Assembly: GCA_030526445.1 (NCBI GenBank)
Contig: JAUNCV010000080.1
Span: 1 to 9,334, forward strand
DNA length: 9,334 nt
DNA from: Bacteroidales bacterium
GTDB lineage: Bacteria; Bacteroidota; Bacteroidia; Bacteroidales; UBA3663
Direction of reading: 5' to 3'
Of the stretch, positions 5,815-9,334 are shown in pieces; the first letter of the stretch is position 1; every line of letters begins with the position of its first letter. The notes beneath the pieces are model-generated. The model was given only the letters and a program-made list of their open reading frames with translations, did no database searches and had not been told where the DNA came from. Position numbers and translations under genes: made by a program.

Positions 5815-5828
5815 CAAACGAAAGAAGT

Positions 5829-6869
5829 ATGAATAAATATCTACTGTTTTTAGCAATATTTGCATTGACATCTTGCGGTGGCAACAATGCTTCTCAAGAC
5901 AACTCGACACCAGAACAAACAAGGAACAACCTTGTTGCAGGTGTCAAAGGCAATATGAAGGGGCATCTCAAATCTGAAGTCAACTCTATTGAACAGGCTC
6001 TGCCCCAAATCATGATTATCCCAGCAGATCAGACGCTCAAGAATTTTGGTGCCTTGAAAACGAAAAGAATTAACGGCAAGAATCACGTGCTTCGTGATTA
6101 TCAGAAATATCTTCATGACGATGACAGATTCCGCCGCCTCTCAGCCTCCATACAGAATACTTTTGTAAAAAACAGTTTTCCACTGAACGACCTTGAGCAA
6201 ACACTGAAGCAGCTCAATACAAGGGATGCTGTTGACATGGCGAGCAATCTTGAACAGGACGCAAAAACACTGCTTCTCCAAACAGCTCAACCTGACATCA
6301 TTCTCGAATTGAATTATTTCAACAGCACCTCTCTTTCGAGTCACGACTACAGGGATAAGAGCACAAGCTATACGTTAACTGCTTTTGATGCATATTCCAA
6401 TAAGAGCATTTCAGCAATCACTTCGAGCAACATAAAAGGAGAATCAACGACCGAGACAATTCAGAATGACATAGAGCCTAAGCTACCAGAATTAATGAAA
6501 GACCTGCAGTTTTATTATTCTGATATCCTTACTCGAGGCCGAGAAATTACAGTGCGAATCGTTGTTGAAAAAGGCAGCAACATCAACCTGCAAGACGAAA
6601 GCATTGAAGGTGACACTTATTCTGATTGGATCATTGACTTCATCAAAGGCGAATCGGTCAAAGGTGCATACAAGATGCAGTTGAATACAAAGAATGAATT
6701 ATACTTTGTCAATGTGCGTATTCCTTTGATAAACGAAGATGGAACTCAGTATGGAGTTTACGATTTCACAAGAGACCTTCAAAAGAATTTGCGCAAAAAT
6801 CTGGGACTCCAGAGCACCAATGACTCACAAGGTCTGGGTGAGGTTGTGCTGACAGTAAAACAATTGTAA
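5829..6869 (+). CDS. Lipoprotein resembling DUF6175 (possible CsgG/LpoB-like fold)
   Basis: A 346-residue envelope lipoprotein with a signal ending in the lipobox LTSC (Cys16), then a Gly/Asn/Ser-rich linker to about 35. The core reads like the Bacteroidetes family DUF6175 as I remember it: beta strand PQIMIIPAD (59-67), PLNDLEQTLKQLN (118-130), AQPDIILELNYF (153-164), YTLTAFDAYSNKSI (181-194) and GREITVRIVV (237-246). The order 'strand - helices - xxPDIxLEL - YxLxAxDxYxxKxI' also recalls the CsgG/LpoB lipoprotein fold, which is inference. No acidic or K-DD export signal follows the Cys, so surface display is not indicated. First gene of a four-gene operon, 33 bp before a second lipoprotein. 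No enzymatic motif. The DUF name is from memory and unconfirmed. Confidence 0.88.
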   Translation: MNKYLLFLAIFALTSCGGNNASQDNSTPEQTRNNLVAGVKGNMKGHLKSEVNSIEQALPQIMIIPADQTLKNFGALKTKRINGKNHVLRDYQKYLHDDDRFRRLSASIQNTFVKNSFPLNDLEQTLKQLNTRDAVDMASNLEQDAKTLLLQTAQPDIILELNYFNSTSLSSHDYRDKSTSYTLTAFDAYSNKSISAITSSNIKGESTTETIQNDIEPKLPELMKDLQFYYSDILTRGREITVRIVVEKGSNINLQDESIEGDTYSDWIIDFIKGESVKGAYKMQLNTKNELYFVNVRIPLINEDGTQYGVYDFTRDLQKNLRKNLGLQSTNDSQGLGEVVLTVKQL

Positions 6870-6902
6870 TTTGAGAACCTTTTATCAATAAATCAGAAAG
6901 AT

Positions 6903-8078
6903 ATGAAATTTTCAAATATCGCTCTTTTCTCAATAGCTGCCATCCTTTCGGCTTGCAGCGGCAACAGCAACCAAGGAGCTAATAACAGTATCGGCAACGA
7001 AAACAATGTTGAAGAGACCTCAGATGCCGGTGTACAGTTTGCACCCAAAAAAAGAACATCTTCGTATGACGCAGAAACACGAAAAGAACTAATTGCCCAA
7101 AAGAGGAATGAGCTGAATCAAGAGATCAATATCGATTCTATCATTTTTGCACATAGTGTTGATTTCAGCGTTTTACCTCCGGTAGCAAGTGAAAATGTTC
7201 CTCAGTCAGTGAGCGAAAAACTGACTACGCGAATGATTCAGATATCAAGTTTGAACGGCATTGGCGGCCTGTGCACCAATCCCGTTCTGGCTATGGTGTG
7301 TCGTGTTGACTGTCTTGGTAGTTCGGTTACAGGTACAGCGCCACAGAAAATGCTTGTGAAATACGAAGTTACATTCTATTGCGGCAATCTGCTCACAAAC
7401 AGCATCTATGCCTCGGCCTCGCAAGAGATATCGGGTGTAGGTTCTTCGTTCGAAGATGCTGCAAACATGGCAGTTAACGAGCTCAAGAATACGCCAGAAA
7501 TGCAGAAAATGCTGGCTACTGCAGGTCAGCGAGCCATTGAATGGTATAGCAACACTGTCAACATTAAGAAACTTGTAGATGATGCCATTGCCCAAAAGGA
7601 TTATGCTTTTGCCATGTCTCTTCTCTCATCGGTGCCAGAGAAAGCCGAGGCAACCTACAAGTATGCAGAGAAAAAGAACGAAGAGGTTTGCCAGCTTTAT
7701 TTTGAAGACAAGGCTGCTGAACTGCTCGGGCAGATGGAGAGTGCCATTGCAGCAGGTGGCGATGAATACAATCCTGAAGTAGGTTCATATCTGCATCTGA
7801 TTTCACCACGCAGCTCTTCCTACCCACGCGCCAAGCAGTTGTACGATAAGTACACCAAGAGAATGGAAACAGTTCGCAATGAAATCAGAGACAAAGAACA
7901 TCGCTTAGAACTCGAAAGGCTCAATGTCGAGAAGGTTCGCGCTCCATACGAAGCTCAAGAAGCCATAGAAAGAATTAAGGCCGAAAAAGCCAAGAATGCC
8001 AATACAGGAGGCTTCTTGGGTCTCGGCAAGCTTTGGGATGGTATTTTCGGAATCGCAAACAATTTACTTAGCAAATAA
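6903..8078 (+). CDS. Lipoprotein with LPP20/CsgG-like beta domain and C-terminal coiled coil
   Basis: A 391-residue lipoprotein: signal with lipobox LSAC (Cys18), an Asn/Gly/Ser-rich linker to about 45, and a charged helical stretch (56-75). A probable alpha/beta domain at about 78-200 includes KYEVTFYCGNLLTNSIYASA followed by SQEISGVGSSFEDAANMAV; the GVGxSxxxA pattern is typical of LPP20/LpoB/CsgG-like domains. A helical segment at about 214-315 (YAFAMSLLSSVPEKAEATYKYA) looks TPR-like. A charged coiled coil covers about 316-365, and the tail is Gly-rich and amphipathic (GGFLGLGKLWDGIFGIANNL). I recognise the overall pattern from uncharacterised Bacteroidales proteins but cannot name the family. 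Five cysteines in 124-160 and 263 are unusual for an exported protein and might form disulfides. Only 9 bp separate it from the nuclease gene. Confidence 0.85.
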   Translation: MKFSNIALFSIAAILSACSGNSNQGANNSIGNENNVEETSDAGVQFAPKKRTSSYDAETRKELIAQKRNELNQEINIDSIIFAHSVDFSVLPPVASENVPQSVSEKLTTRMIQISSLNGIGGLCTNPVLAMVCRVDCLGSSVTGTAPQKMLVKYEVTFYCGNLLTNSIYASASQEISGVGSSFEDAANMAVNELKNTPEMQKMLATAGQRAIEWYSNTVNIKKLVDDAIAQKDYAFAMSLLSSVPEKAEATYKYAEKKNEEVCQLYFEDKAAELLGQMESAIAAGGDEYNPEVGSYLHLISPRSSSYPRAKQLYDKYTKRMETVRNEIRDKEHRLELERLNVEKVRAPYEAQEAIERIKAEKAKNANTGGFLGLGKLWDGIFGIANNLLSK

Positions 8079-8087
8079 CTATATTAT

Positions 8088-8834
8088 ATGGATTCATTTT
8101 CAAAAGAAGCACTTGCAAAACTTCAGGTAAGTTGCAACAAATATTATGTTTATCGTCTGATTGACCCAAGAACCTTTGAAACTTTCTATGTGGGTAAAGG
8201 CTGTGACAATCGCGTTTTTCAGCATGCCAAAGAAGTTGATGAACTAATCAAGAAAGGTGGAACAAAGGAAAAGGAGGATGAATTATCGCTTAAAGCTCAA
8301 CAAATCAAAGATATCATAAATGCAGGCAAAGAAGTTATCTGTCTGATTCACAGATGGGGACTGACCGAAGATGAAGCCTTTGAGGTTGAGGCAGCGCTTA
8401 TTGATGTCTACCCTGGATTAACCAATATTCAATCGGGACATGGCTCGGACTATGGTGTTATTACGGCTGAAGATTTTGAGAAATTGGCCAATATTACAGA
8501 ATATGATGAACCTGAAGAAGATTACATCATTATCAAGACCTCACAAGAGGCTGTGAACAAGGCAGGCAGTCTTTACGAAGCAACAAGATCCTCGTGGAGA
8601 GCCAATCTTGACAAGGCCAGCAAATACAAGTATGTACTTTCTGTCATCAACGGCATGGTCAAGGAGGTATATACTGTTGATGAAACCAATGGCTGGGTAA
8701 AGCAAGGTGACCGTATTGCATTCAACGGCACCGAATGTAAGGTTGATTCGTTGTTAGCGTTGAAAGGGAAATTGATTCCTGCCAAATACAGACAAAGAGG
8801 TGCAGCCTATCCATTTATGTATAAAAAACAGTAA
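8088..8834 (+). CDS. GIY-YIG nuclease of the LEM-3/COG3680-like type
   Basis: A 248-residue cytoplasmic protein without a signal peptide. The GIY-YIG domain covers about 17-115: YVYRLIDPRT (20-29) stands for the GIY motif, FYVGKG (33-38) for YIG, then NRVFQH with the likely catalytic arginine R42 and H46, and EAFEVEAALID (96-106) with the metal-binding glutamate (E99 or, more likely, E101), and N113. The 'Y.YRLIDPRTxETFYVGKGxxNRVFQH' form is typical of the LEM-3/Ankle1-like GIY-YIG group shared by bacteria and animals. The second half (about 145-240; SLYEATRSSWRANLDKASKY, VNGMVKEVYTV, RQRGAAYPFMY) matches the C-terminal domain I know from stand-alone bacterial members. All key residues appear intact, so it is probably active; DNA is the likely substrate. 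Its place between lipoprotein genes is unusual. Confidence 0.9.
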   Translation: MDSFSKEALAKLQVSCNKYYVYRLIDPRTFETFYVGKGCDNRVFQHAKEVDELIKKGGTKEKEDELSLKAQQIKDIINAGKEVICLIHRWGLTEDEAFEVEAALIDVYPGLTNIQSGHGSDYGVITAEDFEKLANITEYDEPEEDYIIIKTSQEAVNKAGSLYEATRSSWRANLDKASKYKYVLSVINGMVKEVYTVDETNGWVKQGDRIAFNGTECKVDSLLALKGKLIPAKYRQRGAAYPFMYKKQ

Positions 8835-8857
8835 ATTTTCAATAATAATCCATTGAT

Positions 8858-9313
8858 ATGAAAAAATATATTAAGACAATCTTCACAAGCATTTGCATAG
8901 CCATTTTCTATTTGGGATTGTCGGGTTGTTCATTATTTGAGAGCGACAATGACATACGAGTAGAAATAGTGAAAGCTTGCGATGAAAATAACTTTGCTGA
9001 GGCATATATGCTCTCGGACAAGCTAGAAGATAAAAGAGAAGACATAAAATATATTGTCAGACGAGAATGTATCTTCAATTTAGAGAAAAATGGAGAGAAC
9101 AGTTTGCCAAAAATAGTTACAATTGTAAGCGAACAGAATGCCTCGTGGGTGTATAATGACCTGCTCAAGGTAGCCATTGTCATGGGTAACGAACCCTTAG
9201 CGAAAAAATTATTCAATTTATATCCTGAATGTGATCAAGAAATTATTAGCAGTGCAACAAATGCAGATTTTGAAGAGCTAATAGTTGAGAACAAGTTGGC
9301 AGACCATGCCTGA
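8858..9313 (+). CDS. Small helical lipoprotein, unknown function
   Basis: A 151-residue lipoprotein with a signal of 23 residues and lipobox LSGC (Cys24), followed by SLFESDND. The mature part is almost wholly helical and rich in Glu, Asp, Lys and Asn. It shows alternating helix pairs (DENNFAEAYMLSDKLEDK, VYNDLLKVAIVMGNEPLAKK) like a short TPR/SEL1-type solenoid, but no repeat family can be named. It starts 23 bp after the nuclease stop and is likely the last gene of the operon visible here; only 21 bp follow before the window ends, so further genes cannot be excluded. Composition matches its AT-rich neighbours. Function not known. Confidence 0.82.
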   Translation: MKKYIKTIFTSICIAIFYLGLSGCSLFESDNDIRVEIVKACDENNFAEAYMLSDKLEDKREDIKYIVRRECIFNLEKNGENSLPKIVTIVSEQNASWVYNDLLKVAIVMGNEPLAKKLFNLYPECDQEIISSATNADFEELIVENKLADHA

Positions 9314-9334
9314 TGACCAGCACCAGCCAAACCA

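Larger units (their letters stand above)
4727..5828. other. Long gene-poor, repeat-rich intergenic region
   Basis: About 1.1 kb with no open frame of convincing length on either strand. It is AT-rich overall and holds the ordered elements listed separately: a terminator, an 11-bp array, a mirror-symmetric GTCAC-box array, a 23-bp array, overlapping inverted repeats, T-tract hairpins, and promoter boxes with leader hairpins. I found no tRNA, rRNA, transposase fragment or TTATCCACA-type DnaA box. The stretches 4861-4973 and 5511-5568 are plain AT-rich sequence in which I see nothing further. Confidence 0.8.

Noticed and set aside
4727..5828. Chromosomal oriC
   Set aside because: No DnaA-box cluster (TTATCCACA-like) and no dnaA, dnaN or typical neighbours in view; plasmid-type or other origins remain open.
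5829..9313. Type IX or curli secretion operon
   Set aside because: Only loose fold-level resemblance to CsgG/LpoB; no CsgE/F, curlin, Por/Gld genes or C-terminal sorting domains seen.

Overview
The window looks like a Bacteroidales chromosome segment (Prevotella/Bacteroides-like). Reasons seen in the sequence: TAnnTTTG-type -7 promoter boxes, no convincing Shine-Dalgarno sequences, many short-signal lipoproteins, a BspA-type leucine-rich repeat protein, and a lipoprotein that resembles the Bacteroidetes family DUF6175. The genus cannot be fixed from the sequence alone.

Layout. (1) 1-2305, minus strand: an RND efflux operon, with a lipoprotein membrane-fusion (adaptor) gene followed by the N-terminal 405 codons of the RND permease, which runs off the left edge. 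(2) 2306-2516: a divergent promoter region. (3) 2517-4726, plus strand: a two-gene unit encoding a small two-domain protein and a membrane-spanning Ser/Thr kinase whose outer part is a BspA-type LRR domain; a hairpin terminator follows at once. (4) 4727-5828: about 1.1 kb without a substantial gene but full of ordered DNA. It holds an 11-bp tandem array (x5), a mirror-symmetric array of GTCAC boxes, a 23-bp tandem array (x5) with a palindromic core, a set of overlapping inverted repeats laid out like an attenuator, three hairpins followed by T-tracts, and then promoter boxes and hairpins leading into the next operon. (5) 5829-9313, plus strand: a tightly spaced four-gene operon: lipoprotein (DUF6175-like), lipoprotein (CsgG/LpoB/LPP20-like plus helical and coiled-coil part), a GIY-YIG nuclease, and a small lipoprotein.

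How the parts may work together. Region 1 is an ordinary drug/metabolite efflux pump. Region 3 looks like an envelope-sensing kinase with a cytoplasmic partner. Region 5 couples three envelope lipoproteins to a cytoplasmic nuclease; I know of no named system with this composition. Base composition changes across the window: sampled lines of regions 1 and 3 are about 55-60% GC, those of region 5 in the low 40s. This fits region 5, and perhaps the repeat-rich stretch before it, having a different history from the left half. The repeat-rich intergenic region is the least explained part of the window.
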